64,000 bases of DNA. It comes from Streptomyces monomycini (GTDB taxonomy: Bacteria; Actinomycetota; Actinomycetes; Streptomycetales; Streptomycetaceae). Every line of letters begins with the position of its first letter. Position 1 is the first letter of the stretch. The position numbers and the translations under genes are program-made. Positions 46,690 through 56,129 of this stretch are shown piece by piece. The notes beneath the pieces are model-generated. The model ran no database searches, was not told the origin of the DNA, and saw only the letters and a list, made by a program, of their open reading frames with translations. Location: assembly GCF_022271435.1 (NCBI RefSeq), contig NZ_JAFIQY010000005.1:124001-188000 (forward strand). Direction: 5' to 3'.

Positions 46690-47859
46690 TCAGTTGAAGC
46701 CGGTGGGCAGGTAGTCGTCGACGTTGTCCTTGGTGACGACGGCGGAGTAGAGGGTCACCGAGGCGGGGATCTCCAGCTCGGCGGTGCCGGAGATGCCCCG
46801 GCCCTGGGCGAGGGCGCGGGCCAGGTCGACGGCCGAGGCCGACATGGTCGGCGGGTACAGGACGGTGGCCTTCAGTACGGAGGTGCCGGCCTTGATGGTC
46901 TCCATGACGCGGCGCGAGCCGGCGCCGCCGACCATCAGGAAGCCGTCGCGGCCGGCCTGCTCGATGGCGCGTTCCGCACCCACGCCCTGGTCGTCGTCGT
47001 GGTTCCACAGCGCGTCGAAGGAGGGGTGCGCCTGGAGCAGCCCGGCCATTTTCGCCTGCCCGGACTCCACGGTGAACTCGGCTGCCTGCCGCCCCACCTT
47101 GCGGATGTTGGGGTAGTTCTTCAGGGCGTCGTCGAAGCCCTTGGTGCGTTCGCGGGTCAGTTCGAGGGTGTCGATGCCGGCCAGTTCCACGACTTTCGCG
47201 TCCGGTTTGTCCTTGAGCTGCTCGCCGATGTAGCGCCCGGCGTTCAGGCCCATCCCGTAGTTGTCGCCGCCGATCCAGCAGCGGTACGCCTGCGGGGAGG
47301 CGAAGACCCGGTCGAGGTTGACGACGGGGATGCCGGCCCGCATGGCCTTCAGCCCGACCTGGGTGAGCGCCTTGCCGTCGGCGGGGAGGATGACCAGGAC
47401 GTCGACCCTCTTGTTGATGAGGGTCTCGATCTGTCCGATCTGCTGGGCGGTGTCGTTGGAGCCCTCGGTGATGTCGAGGGTGACGTCCCGGTAGCGCTTC
47501 GCGCGGTTCCTGGCGTTCTGGTTGATGGCGTTGAGCCAGCCGTGGTCGGCCTGCGGTCCGGCGAAACCGATGGTGACCTTCTTGCCGGGCTTGTCGTCCG
47601 CCCCGCCCGCCTGCTGCTGCGTGGCGCCTGCGGACGCGTCGCTGCGCTGGTTGCTCGTACAGGCGCTGAGCAGGGCACCGGCCGAGACGGCGGCCGCGCC
47701 GAAGAGCACGTTCCGACGGCTGCCACCGCGGGCGGTGGCCGGGGCGTCCGCCTCCGTGCCGTACGGGCCGGATGTGCTGTACGGGCCAGGTGTGCTGTAC
47801 AGGCCAGGTGTGCCGTGCGAGTCGGGTGTGCCGTACGGGCCCGGCGTTCTGTCGGTCAT
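46690..47859 (-). CDS. Sugar ABC transporter substrate-binding lipoprotein (RbsB-like)
   Basis: The protein has 389 residues. After a 40-residue Tyr/Gly/Pro repeat tract (GPYSTSGPYG-type), RRNVLFGAAAVSAGALLSAC forms a twin-arginine-like lipoprotein signal with lipobox LSAC. The periplasmic-binding-type fold follows (VTIGFAGPQADHGWLNAINQ, VDVLVILPADGKALTQVGL, MRAGIPVVNLDRVF, DALWNHDDDQGVGAERAIEQ). The ATG at 47859 overlaps the permease stop by 4 nt. Family members bind ribose, xylose, inositol and similar sugars. HDDD resembles the hinge segment of inositol/xylose binders, but I cannot name the ligand. Confidence 0.9.
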   Translation of the reverse strand: MTDRTPGPYGTPDSHGTPGLYSTPGPYSTSGPYGTEADAPATARGGSRRNVLFGAAAVSAGALLSACTSNQRSDASAGATQQQAGGADDKPGKKVTIGFAGPQADHGWLNAINQNARNRAKRYRDVTLDITEGSNDTAQQIGQIETLINKRVDVLVILPADGKALTQVGLKAMRAGIPVVNLDRVFASPQAYRCWIGGDNYGMGLNAGRYIGEQLKDKPDAKVVELAGIDTLELTRERTKGFDDALKNYPNIRKVGRQAAEFTVESGQAKMAGLLQAHPSFDALWNHDDDQGVGAERAIEQAGRDGFLMVGGAGSRRVMETIKAGTSVLKATVLYPPTMSASAVDLARALAQGRGISGTAELEIPASVTLYSAVVTKDNVDDYLPTGFN

Positions 47860-48920
47860 GACTTGTGCCCCTTCTGGACCAGTACGGCGATGACGATGAT
47901 GGCGCCCTTGGCGATCTGCTGGACGGCGGTCTCCAGGTTGTTCAGGGCGAACAGGTTGGTGATGGTGGTGAAGACGAGGACGCCGAGCACGGAGCCGGTG
48001 ACGGTGCCGCGGCCGCCGCTGAGCAGGGTGCCGCCGATGATCGCGGCGGCGATGGCGTCCAGCTCGTAGAGGTTGCCGTTGGTGTTCTGGCCCGACCCGG
48101 TCAGCACGATCAGCAGGAAGGCTGCGATGCCGCAGCACAGTCCGGACAGCAGGTACAGCAGCAGCCGCTGCCGCCGTACGTCGATGCCCGCCAGCCGCGC
48201 CGCCTCCGGGTTGCCGCCGACGGCCACGGTGCGCCGCCCGAAGGTCGTACGGTTCAGCAGCAGCCAGCCGGTGACGGTGACGGCGGCGAAGACCAGCACG
48301 ATCGGCGGGATGCCGAGGACGTACGCGTCACGGCGGCCCAGGTCCAGTACGGACGGTACCGACACGATCTGCGTGCCGCCCTGGCTGATCTGGAGGGCGA
48401 GTCCGCGGGCGGCGGCGAGCATGGCGAGCGTGGCGATGAACGGCACCATGCCGCCGAACGAGACCAGCAGCCCGTTGACCAGCCCGCAGCCGAGGCCGAC
48501 GAGCAGCGCGCAGAGCAGGATGCCGCCGAGTCCGTACTCCTGGGTGGCCACCGTAGTCGCCCAGACCGTCGCGAGGGCGACCATCGCGCCGACGGACAGG
48601 TCGATCCCGCCCCCGATGATCACGAAGGTGACGCCGACGGTCACCACACCGATCACCGAGGCCTGGGTGAGGACGAGTTGCAGGTTCTGCACGCTCAGGA
48701 ACTGCTCGGGCCGGGTCAGGGCGCCGACGGCCACGAGCGCGGCGAGGACGCCGAGCAGGGAGAGGTTCCGCAGGTCGGCATGGGCGCGCAGCCGGCCGCG
48801 CACGCCGGGGGTGCGGGACGGGAGCGGGGCGGGTGCCCCCGGCGCGGGGGCGTGCGCCGGGGTGCTTCCGGCGCCGGCGGGAACCGGGCGGCGGGGCACT
48901 TTCTCTTCGGAGGTGTTCAC
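47856..48920 (-). CDS. Sugar ABC transporter permease (RbsC-like)
   Basis: The 354-residue membrane protein has the BPD_transp_2 fold: a Pro/Ala/Gly N-terminal 40 residues, then about 10 helices. VTFVIIGGGIDLSVGAMVAL, GLGCGLVNGLLVSFGGMVPF and AAAIIGGTLLSGGRGTVTGS are hallmarks of ribose/xylose-type permeases. It overlaps the ATPase stop by 4 nt and the binding-protein start by 4 nt. Confidence 0.92.
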   Translation of the reverse strand: MNTSEEKVPRRPVPAGAGSTPAHAPAPGAPAPLPSRTPGVRGRLRAHADLRNLSLLGVLAALVAVGALTRPEQFLSVQNLQLVLTQASVIGVVTVGVTFVIIGGGIDLSVGAMVALATVWATTVATQEYGLGGILLCALLVGLGCGLVNGLLVSFGGMVPFIATLAMLAAARGLALQISQGGTQIVSVPSVLDLGRRDAYVLGIPPIVLVFAAVTVTGWLLLNRTTFGRRTVAVGGNPEAARLAGIDVRRQRLLLYLLSGLCCGIAAFLLIVLTGSGQNTNGNLYELDAIAAAIIGGTLLSGGRGTVTGSVLGVLVFTTITNLFALNNLETAVQQIAKGAIIVIAVLVQKGHKS

Positions 48921-50659
48921 GGTCGGTCTCCTCGCGACGGGTCTGCGCTGCCTGCCATGACCAGGTCGAGCACCCGGTGTTCGTCCAGTGCCGCCGCGCT
49001 GTCCTCGTGGACGACCCGGCCCTCGCGCAGGACGAGCACGCGGTCGGCCAGGCCCAGGACCTCGGGAAGCTCACTCGACACCAGCAGCACCGCCAGCCCG
49101 TTGTCGGCGAGCCGCCGTACCAGCGCGTACAGCTCGGCACGGGCGCCGACGTCCACCCCGCGGGTCGGCTCGTCGAGCAGCAGCACCCGGCAGCCGCGCA
49201 GCAGCCAGCGGGCCAGTACGGCCTTCTGCTGGTTGCCGCCGGACAGGGTCCGCACCGGCCGGTCCGGGTCGTCGGGCCGCAGCGACAGGTCGCGGGCGGC
49301 GGCGCGGGCGGCGGAATGTTCCGCCACGCGGTCCAGCCACCCGGCGCGGGAGAAGCGCGGCAGCGAGGAGACCGAGACGTTGCGGCTGACGGACTCCAGG
49401 AGCAGCAGCGCCTGCGACTTGCGCTCCTCCGGGGCGAGGCCGAGCCCCGCGCGTACGGCGGCGGGCACGCTTCCGGGGCGCAGCGGGCGCCCGTCCACGA
49501 GGACACGGCCCGCGGTGGGGCGGCGCGCGCCGAAGACGGTTTCCAGGATCTCCGAGCGCCCGGACCCGACGAGCCCGGCGAGCCCGAGGATCTCGCCCGG
49601 GTAGAGGTCGAAGTCCAGCGGCGCGAACTCGCCGCTCCGGGCGAGGCCTTGAGCGGTGAGGACGGGGGTGGGGGCGGAGGCAGAGGTGGGAGCAGGGGCA
49701 GGGGCAGGGGCGGGGGCGGAGGGGGCAGGGGTGGGAGCGGAGGCGGGGGCGGCAGTCGAGGCCGGGGCGGCAGCGGGAGCCCTGTCGTCCGTGGCGGCGG
49801 GGCCCTGCCATACGTTGAACTGCCGTACGTTGAACTGCCGTACGGGAAAGGTGTGCTCGACGGCGCGGCCCGTCATCAGGGTCACGATGTCCCGGGTACG
49901 GGTCGTCCGCGCGTCCAGCCCGCGGGCCGCGGCCCGGCCGTCCTTGAGGACGGTGACCCGGTCCCCGACCCGGCGGATCTCCTCCAGCCGGTGCGAGATG
50001 TACACGACCGCGACGCCCGCGCCGGTCAGGCCGTCGACGATCCGGAAGAGGTTGTCGACCTCGTCCGGGTCGAGAGCGGCGGACGGCTCGTCCATGACGA
50101 TCAGCCGTACGTCGTGGGAGAGGGCCCGGGCCATGGAGGCGATCTGCTGCCCGGCGGCGGACAGCGAGCCCACCGGAGCACCCGGGTCGATCTCGGGGTG
50201 CCCGAGGCGGCCGAGGATGCCGGCGGTGGCGGCCCGGGCCGCGCGGGAGCGGACGAAGCCGGCGGTGGCCCGCTCGTGCCCGAGGAAGACGTTCTCGGCC
50301 ACCGACAGGTGCTCCACCAGGTCGAGTTCCTGGTAGATGGTGGCGATGCCGAGCCGCATCGCGGCGGCCGGCGACTTCAGCACGACCGGTGCGCCCTGCC
50401 AGCGGATCTCGCCCGCGTCGGGCCGGTGGACACCGGCCAGCACCTTGATCAGGGTGGATTTGCCGGCGCCGTTCTGACCGAGGAGGCAGTGCGTCTCACC
50501 GGCCGTCACGTCGAGATCGACGCCGTCCAGGGCCCGGACTCCGGGGAAGGACTTGCTGATGCCGTGCATGGTGAGCAGGGGCCCGCCGGGACCCGGCGGT
50601 CCGGACGAGGGCCCCGGGCCGGCCGGGGCCGGCGGTCCGGGGTGGCGCTCTGGTGCCAT
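48917..50659 (-). CDS. Sugar ABC transporter ATPase with two nucleotide-binding domains (RbsA-like)
   Basis: The protein has 580 residues. The first ATPase domain has Walker A GQNGAGKSTLIKVLAG, LSAAGQQIASMARAL (signature varied) and VMDEPSAAL. The second has GLVGSGRSEILETVFG, LSGGNQQKAVLARWL and LLLDEPTRGVDVGA. An Ala/Pro linker (about residues 290-330, APAPAPAPT-type) joins them. Paired ATPase domains are typical of ribose, xylose and inositol importers. Start ATG at 50659. It is the first gene of the importer, about 300 bp after the ROK regulator gene. Confidence 0.92.
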   Translation of the reverse strand: MAPERHPGPPAPAGPGPSSGPPGPGGPLLTMHGISKSFPGVRALDGVDLDVTAGETHCLLGQNGAGKSTLIKVLAGVHRPDAGEIRWQGAPVVLKSPAAAMRLGIATIYQELDLVEHLSVAENVFLGHERATAGFVRSRAARAATAGILGRLGHPEIDPGAPVGSLSAAGQQIASMARALSHDVRLIVMDEPSAALDPDEVDNLFRIVDGLTGAGVAVVYISHRLEEIRRVGDRVTVLKDGRAAARGLDARTTRTRDIVTLMTGRAVEHTFPVRQFNVRQFNVWQGPAATDDRAPAAAPASTAAPASAPTPAPSAPAPAPAPAPTSASAPTPVLTAQGLARSGEFAPLDFDLYPGEILGLAGLVGSGRSEILETVFGARRPTAGRVLVDGRPLRPGSVPAAVRAGLGLAPEERKSQALLLLESVSRNVSVSSLPRFSRAGWLDRVAEHSAARAAARDLSLRPDDPDRPVRTLSGGNQQKAVLARWLLRGCRVLLLDEPTRGVDVGARAELYALVRRLADNGLAVLLVSSELPEVLGLADRVLVLREGRVVHEDSAAALDEHRVLDLVMAGSADPSRGDRP

Positions 50660-50960
50660 GGCGTGCAGCCTCCTCGACGACGTCGGTGAACGGGCCGGGC
50701 GGTGGTGCGGGGCACTACGGGGCGGACGGGCGGGTGCGGGACGTACGGCGGGACGGGGGCGGTGCGACGGGACGGGAGCGGTACGACGGGACGGGAGCGG
50801 TACGACGGGACGGGAGCGGCGCGACGGAACGGAGGCGGTGCGACGGGACGCAGACGGAACGACGGAACGCAGACGGAACGACGGAACGCAGGCGGTACGA
50901 CGGAACGCGAGCGGTGCGGCGAAACGGGGGCGGTGCGGCGGGTGGTGCCGTGAGCGGATG
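50660..50960. promoter_or_regulatory. Leader between ROK regulator and importer genes
   Basis: 301 bp, mostly the 19-bp tandem array at 50745-50950. The promoter of the importer run is likely here or upstream of the ROK gene. I saw no clear ROK-type operator. Confidence 0.4.
50745..50950. repeat. 19-bp imperfect tandem array in the importer leader
   Basis: Units of the type GTACGACGGGACGGGAGCG repeat every 19 nt (for example at 50781 and 50800), drifting to GACGGAACGCAGACG-type variants rightwards: about ten copies in all. It lies between the ROK stop (50961) and the ATPase start (50659) and would be transcribed as the 5' leader of the importer mRNA if the two are co-transcribed. Confidence 0.88.
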
Positions 50961-52142
50961 TCAGGCGGGTGAGAAGAGGTGGTCGCTGATGAGGCGGGCG
51001 GCGCCGGTGACGCCGGCCGCCTGGCCCAGCTCCCCCAGCACGATGGGCAGGTTGTTCGTCGCCAGCGGCAGCGACTGGCGGTAGACCTGGGTGCGGATCG
51101 CGGCGAGGAGGGTGTGGCCGAGGCCGGTCACCCCGCCCCCGATCACCACCAGCCCCGGGTTGAAGAAGCTGACGAGACCGGCGATGACCTGTCCGGTGCG
51201 GCTCCCGCCGGTCCGGATCAGGTCCAGTGCGACGGGGTCGCCTGCGGCGGCAGCGGCGGCCACCTCGGGCGCGCCGAGCGTACCGGCCGCCGCCAGTCGC
51301 GCCGCCAGCTCCGGCGAGGTGCCCTCGCGCGCGGCGGCCTCCGCGTCGCGGGCGAGGGAGGCGCCGCCGAAGTACGCCTCCAGGCAGCCGCGGTTGCCGC
51401 AGGCGCACGGGCGGCCGTCCGGTTCGACCTGGATGTGGCCGATGTCGCCGGCGCTGCCCGTCGTCCCGCGGTAGACCTCGCCGCCCACCACGATGCCGCA
51501 GCCGATCCCCGTACCGATCTTGACGAAGAGGAAGTCCCGCACGGTGCGGGCCACGCCCGCGTGCTGCTCCCCCACCGCCATCAGGTTGACGTCGTTGTCG
51601 ACCATGACGGGGCAGCCCAGTTCCTGGCTGAGGGCCTCCCGTACGGGGAAGCCGTCCCAGCCCGGCATGATGGGTGGCGCCACCGGCACGCCTTCGGGGA
51701 AGCGGACCGGTCCCGGCACGCCGATGCCGGCGCCGTCGAACCCTTCGGCCACCCCGCTCGCCTTCAGTTTGCCCGCCAGCGCGAGGGCCTGCTCGAAGAC
51801 GGCGACCGGGCCCTCGCGCACGTCCATGGGCTGGGTCAGATGGCCCAGCACCTCCAGCTCGGCATTGGTGACGGCCACGTCGACGGAGGTGGCGCCGATG
51901 TCGATGCCCAGGAAGCGCAGGGCGGGCGCGAGCCGGACGTTGTGCGAGCGGCGGCCGCCGCGGGAGGCGGCGAGGCCGTCGGCGACGACCAGCCCGGTCT
52001 CCAGCAGCCGGTCCACCTCCACCGCCAGCTTGGAGCGGGAGAGGTCGATGCGGTCGCCCAGCTGGGCACGGGAGTTGGGGCCGTGGTCGCGGAGCAGGCG
52101 CAGGAGCCGCGCCTGGTGCGCGTTGGCCGGCCTCGCCGTCAT
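50961..52142 (-). CDS. ROK-family transcriptional regulator
   Basis: In this 393-residue protein an N-terminal winged helix (LRDHGPNSRAQLGDRIDLSR SKLAVEVDRLLE) is followed by the ROK sugar-kinase-like domain. LGIDIGATSVDVAVTNAELE, VDNDVNLMAVGEQHAGVA, FLFVKIGTGIGCGIVVGG and the zinc/ROK signature CACGNRGCLEAYFGG are visible. The ATG at 52142 gives MTARPANAHQARLLRLLRDH. ROK regulators respond to sugars; this one heads the sugar/Ebo run and is its likely regulator. It is divergent from the SARP gene. Confidence 0.93.
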   Translation of the reverse strand: MTARPANAHQARLLRLLRDHGPNSRAQLGDRIDLSRSKLAVEVDRLLETGLVVADGLAASRGGRRSHNVRLAPALRFLGIDIGATSVDVAVTNAELEVLGHLTQPMDVREGPVAVFEQALALAGKLKASGVAEGFDGAGIGVPGPVRFPEGVPVAPPIMPGWDGFPVREALSQELGCPVMVDNDVNLMAVGEQHAGVARTVRDFLFVKIGTGIGCGIVVGGEVYRGTTGSAGDIGHIQVEPDGRPCACGNRGCLEAYFGGASLARDAEAAAREGTSPELAARLAAAGTLGAPEVAAAAAAGDPVALDLIRTGGSRTGQVIAGLVSFFNPGLVVIGGGVTGLGHTLLAAIRTQVYRQSLPLATNNLPIVLGELGQAAGVTGAARLISDHLFSPA

Positions 52143-52397
52143 GCGCCTCACGCCACCCCTCCAGCCGTTGTCGGCCGTACGTGGTCCGGCACCGAGCGGC
52201 GCCGGGGCTTTCGAGGGGAACGTAGCAGCGCTTGTCCGGGCGGGGAAGAAGTACGGACAGGATCCCTGCCGACTTTCTCCCGTGTGAGGACAAAGCTCCC
52301 GGCCGCCCTCGATCGACAGCGGCTGGCGTCAGACGGTACCGGGCGGTACCGGGTGGCACCGGCCGACGTCGGGCAGCGGTCCGGGGAGAATGGGCCG

Positions 52398-55300
52398 GTG
52401 AACTACCGCTACCGCGTGCTCGGCGCCACGCAGGCGCGCCGCCCCGACGGCACCGAGGTGCCGGTGAAGGGGGCGCGGCTGCGTGCCCTGCTGGCCGCTC
52501 TCGCGGCGGGCGGCGGGCGGCCCGTACCGGCGGACCAGCTGATCGCCCAGGTGTGGGGCGCGGACGAGGAACCGCCCGCTGACGCCTCGGCCGCGCTCCA
52601 GGCTCTGGTCGGCCGGCTGCGCCGGGCCCTCGGCGGGCCGGCGGTCACCTCGTCGCCCGGCGGGTACGGGCTGGCGGCCGGGCCGGACGGCATCGACCTC
52701 TTCCGCTTCGAACGGCTGACGGCGGAAGGGACGGCCGCGCTGCGCGACGGCGCCCCCGCGCGGGCGGCCGCCCTGCTGATTGAGGCGCTGGCCCTGTGGC
52801 AGGGCCCCGCACTGGCCGACCTCCCGGGGCGGGACAGCGATCCGCTCGCCGTACGGGCCGAACGTCGGCACGGCGAGGCTCGCCGCGCCCGGCTGGCGGC
52901 CGAGGTCGCGATGGGCCGGGCGGCGGACACGCTGGCCGAACTGGCTTCGCTGGCCACGGCGGAGCCCTTGGACGAGCCCTTGCAGGCACTGCACATCCGG
53001 GCACTGTGGGCGGCGGGGCGGCAGGCCGAGGCGCTTCTGGCGTACGAAGGGGTACGGACGGGACTCGCGGAGCGGCTGGGCGTCGACCCCGGCGTCGAAC
53101 TCCGCACCCTCCACGCGCATCTGCTGGCCGGGACCATGGAACCGTCCACCACAGCGGGGCCCTCCACCACGGGAACATCCGCTGCACCGGGCCCCTCCCC
53201 CACGGTCACGGGAACATCCGCCGCCCCGGGCCCCTCCCCCACGGCCACGGAATCGCCCACCGCACCGGGCCTCCCCAGCACGGCCACGGGGCCGTCCACC
53301 GCACCAGCCCCTTCCGCACCGGCCCCCGCCACCCCCACCCCGACCGGCCATCTCCGCGCCCGCCTCACCTCCTTCATCGGCCGATCCTCCGAACTGGACG
53401 CGCTCACCCGCGAGTTGACAACGCAACGTCTGGTGACACTGCTGGGCGCGGGCGGCGTCGGAAAGACCCGCCTGGCCCTGGAAGCGGCAGACGCGGCCGG
53501 TGCACAGGGCGCAGGGTGGCCCGACGGCATCCGGGTCGCCGAGCTGGCCTCCGTACGGGACGGGAAGAGCGTGCCCGAGGCCGTACTGACCGCGCTCGGC
53601 GGCCGGACGACCCAGGTACGGGCACCGGGCGCCGACGACCTGCGCGCCTCCGGGAGCCCCGCGACCCCTCTCGACCAGCTCGTGGAGCACTGCGGGCAGC
53701 GGCGGATGCTGCTGGTGCTCGACAACTGCGAGCACGTGATCGACGCGGCCGCCGAGCTGGCGGACTCCGTACTGGGCCGCTGCCCGGGCGTGACGATCCT
53801 GGCCACCAGCCGCGAACCGCTCGGTGTCCCCGGCGAGTCCGTACGCCCCGTCGAACCGCTGCCGCCGCAGGCCGCGCTCCGGCTGCTGGGCGAGCGGGGC
53901 GCCGCCGCGCGCCCCGGGTTCCGTACCGAGGACGACCCGGCCGCGTGCGCGGAGATCTGCCGCAGGCTCGACGGGCTGCCGCTCGCCGTCGAACTGGCGG
54001 CGGCACGGCTGCGCGCGCTGACCCCGCGGCAGATCGCGGAACGGCTGGACGACCGGTTCCGGCTCCTGACCGGCGGCAGCCGGACGTCCCTGCCCCGGCA
54101 GCAGACGTTGCGCGCCGTGGTGGACTGGTCCTGGGACCTGCTCACGGCGGACGAGCGCGCGGTGCTGCGCCGCCTGTCCGTCTTCTCCGGCGGCTGCGAG
54201 GCGGCGGAGGCGGAGTACGTGTGCGCCGCCCCCGCCCCCGCCCCCGCCGACGGCCACCACTCCTCCGCCGACGGTCCCCACTCCCCCGCCGACGTCCTGG
54301 CCGTACTCACCTCCCTCGTCGACAAGTCCCTGGTCACCGCCGCCCCCGAGAGTCCGCGCGGGATGCGTTACCGACTGCTCGAAACGGTCGCCGAGTACGC
54401 CGGTGAGCGGCTGGCGGGCTCCGGGGAGCGGGCGGCCGTGGAGCGGCGCCACCTGACGGCGTACCGGGAACTGGTCCGCACCGGCGAGCCCGATCTGCGC
54501 GGGCCGCGCCAGGCGGAGTGGCTGGAGCGCTTCGAGACCGAGCACGCCAACGTGCGGGCCGCGCTGAGCACGGCGGTCGCCCTGGCCGAGGAGCAGGAAG
54601 GGCTGTGTCTGGCGCTGTCCATGAGCTGGTTCTGGCAGCTGCGCAACCACCAGGCGGACGCCCGGCGCTGGGCCGCCGCCGTCGCGGACCTCGGCCCCGA
54701 CCCCTTCGCGGACCCCGTACGGCCCGCCGAGCCACTGGCGGAGCGGTGCACGACGGTCCCTCCGCCCTGGTCGGGCGAGCGGCTGCGCGAGGCCCGGCGC
54801 GGCGTCCGGCTGCTGGTGCTGGCGAGCAGCAGCGACCAGGCCGGGCTGTCCGGGCCGGCCGCGCCGGTGCGGCCGGAGTCGGTGGTGGCCGCGTACCGGC
54901 CGGGGCTGCCGCAGACCGTGCGGCAGCCGGGCGTCATGTGGTTCTTCGCCCGGCTGATGACCGGCGGGTTCGCGGGGCTCGACGAGACCGTCGACGCCGT
55001 GGTGTGCCACTGCCGGGACCTGGGGAACGGCTGGGACCTCGGGTTCGCGCTGCTGCTGCGCACCAAGCTGCTCGGCGGCCGGCCGGGCACGCTGGAACGG
55101 TCGGCGCGCGACGCGGAGGAAGCGCTGGCGCTCTTCGAGGCGGCCGGGGACCTGTGGGGTACTGCCGAGTCCCTGTCCGCGCGCGGTGACACGTACGAGC
55201 GGCGCGGGCAGTACGCACTGGCGGACGCGGACTTCGAGCGCGCCATGGAGTCTTCCGCCCGGGTCGGGGCGGATGTGCAGGTGCCTGAGTTCAAGGCGAG

Positions 55301-56111
55301 GCTGGCGGCCGTACGGCTGGAGGGCACGTACGGGACGGGCGGCACGTACATGGCGGACATGTGCGGGACGGGCGACACGTACGGGGCAGGTGCAGAGGGC
55401 GGTACGGGCCTGGAGGACGGGACGGAGGACACGTACGGGGCGGGCAATGAGGGCGGGACGGGCCAAGAGAGCGGGACGGGCCAAGAGAGCGGTATCGCCG
55501 AAGGGATGGCCGGCGGTTCCCTCTCTCTACGGGTACGGGAGGCCGAGCGGCTGCTGCTGGAAGCCGTGGCCGAGTCGCGGCCCTCCTCCGGCGAGACGCT
55601 GAGCACGGCGCGCCTGCTGCTGGCCCGGCACTACGGCCGGACCGGGCGCACCGGCCTCGCCCGGGAGCAACTGCGGGAGGCCGAGCAGGCATTCACCACC
55701 GGCACCCCGGCCCTCTTCACCGGCATGGTGACCGGGCTGCACGGCTGGCTGGACTGTCTCGACGGGGAGTTCGTCCGGGCGCGTGAACACGTGCGCCGGG
55801 CCGTACGACAACTCGCCGACCTCGCGCCTCTGGTGGCTCCGCACCTGCTGACCCACCAGCTGCTCTGCGGCGGGTGGTCCATGGCCCACTCGGGCGCGGC
55901 CGAGGACGGCGCCCGTCTGCTGGGGGCGTACGACCGTCACGCGCCCGGCGCCGACGGCTTCGGGCTCCAGCCGCTGCCGCCCGAGGCCGAGGCCCGGGTC
56001 CGGCAGCAGGCCGGGGCGGCGCTGTGTGCCGTGCTGGGTACGGAGGCGTACCGGCGCGCCCGCGCCGAGGGCGGCGGCCTCGCGGTGAGGGAAGCCGCCG
56101 CTCTGGTCTGA
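52398..56111 (+). CDS. AfsR/SARP-family regulator with ATPase and helical repeat domains
   Basis: The protein has 1,237 residues from a GTG at 52398 (GGGGAG 9 nt upstream). The SARP DNA-binding and BTAD domains (about residues 1-245: YRVLGATQARRPDGTEVPVK, ALQALVGRLRRALGGPAVTS, LRALWAAGRQAEALLAYEGV-type) come first. A Pro/Ser/Thr linker of about 65 residues follows, with TGTSAAPGPSPT repeats. The NB-ARC-like ATPase has LVTLLGAGGVGKTRLALEAA, LVLDNCEHVIDAAAELAD and EICRRLDGLPLAVELAAARL. TPR-like C-terminal repeats are interrupted by a Gly/Thr/Tyr-rich insert (about residues 975-1035). It may control the sugar/Ebo run or a distant pathway; no target is visible. Confidence 0.92.
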   Translation: MNYRYRVLGATQARRPDGTEVPVKGARLRALLAALAAGGGRPVPADQLIAQVWGADEEPPADASAALQALVGRLRRALGGPAVTSSPGGYGLAAGPDGIDLFRFERLTAEGTAALRDGAPARAAALLIEALALWQGPALADLPGRDSDPLAVRAERRHGEARRARLAAEVAMGRAADTLAELASLATAEPLDEPLQALHIRALWAAGRQAEALLAYEGVRTGLAERLGVDPGVELRTLHAHLLAGTMEPSTTAGPSTTGTSAAPGPSPTVTGTSAAPGPSPTATESPTAPGLPSTATGPSTAPAPSAPAPATPTPTGHLRARLTSFIGRSSELDALTRELTTQRLVTLLGAGGVGKTRLALEAADAAGAQGAGWPDGIRVAELASVRDGKSVPEAVLTALGGRTTQVRAPGADDLRASGSPATPLDQLVEHCGQRRMLLVLDNCEHVIDAAAELADSVLGRCPGVTILATSREPLGVPGESVRPVEPLPPQAALRLLGERGAAARPGFRTEDDPAACAEICRRLDGLPLAVELAAARLRALTPRQIAERLDDRFRLLTGGSRTSLPRQQTLRAVVDWSWDLLTADERAVLRRLSVFSGGCEAAEAEYVCAAPAPAPADGHHSSADGPHSPADVLAVLTSLVDKSLVTAAPESPRGMRYRLLETVAEYAGERLAGSGERAAVERRHLTAYRELVRTGEPDLRGPRQAEWLERFETEHANVRAALSTAVALAEEQEGLCLALSMSWFWQLRNHQADARRWAAAVADLGPDPFADPVRPAEPLAERCTTVPPPWSGERLREARRGVRLLVLASSSDQAGLSGPAAPVRPESVVAAYRPGLPQTVRQPGVMWFFARLMTGGFAGLDETVDAVVCHCRDLGNGWDLGFALLLRTKLLGGRPGTLERSARDAEEALALFEAAGDLWGTAESLSARGDTYERRGQYALADADFERAMESSARVGADVQVPEFKARLAAVRLEGTYGTGGTYMADMCGTGDTYGAGAEGGTGLEDGTEDTYGAGNEGGTGQESGTGQESGIAEGMAGGSLSLRVREAERLLLEAVAESRPSSGETLSTARLLLARHYGRTGRTGLAREQLREAEQAFTTGTPALFTGMVTGLHGWLDCLDGEFVRAREHVRRAVRQLADLAPLVAPHLLTHQLLCGGWSMAHSGAAEDGARLLGAYDRHAPGADGFGLQPLPPEAEARVRQQAGAALCAVLGTEAYRRARAEGGGLAVREAAALV

Positions 56112-56129
56112 CGAGCGGCGCCGCCCGCG

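Noticed and set aside
52329..55484. 1,051-residue open frame on the minus strand
   Set aside because: Antisense to the SARP regulator, rich in Arg/Gly/Pro without any motif; a shadow frame.
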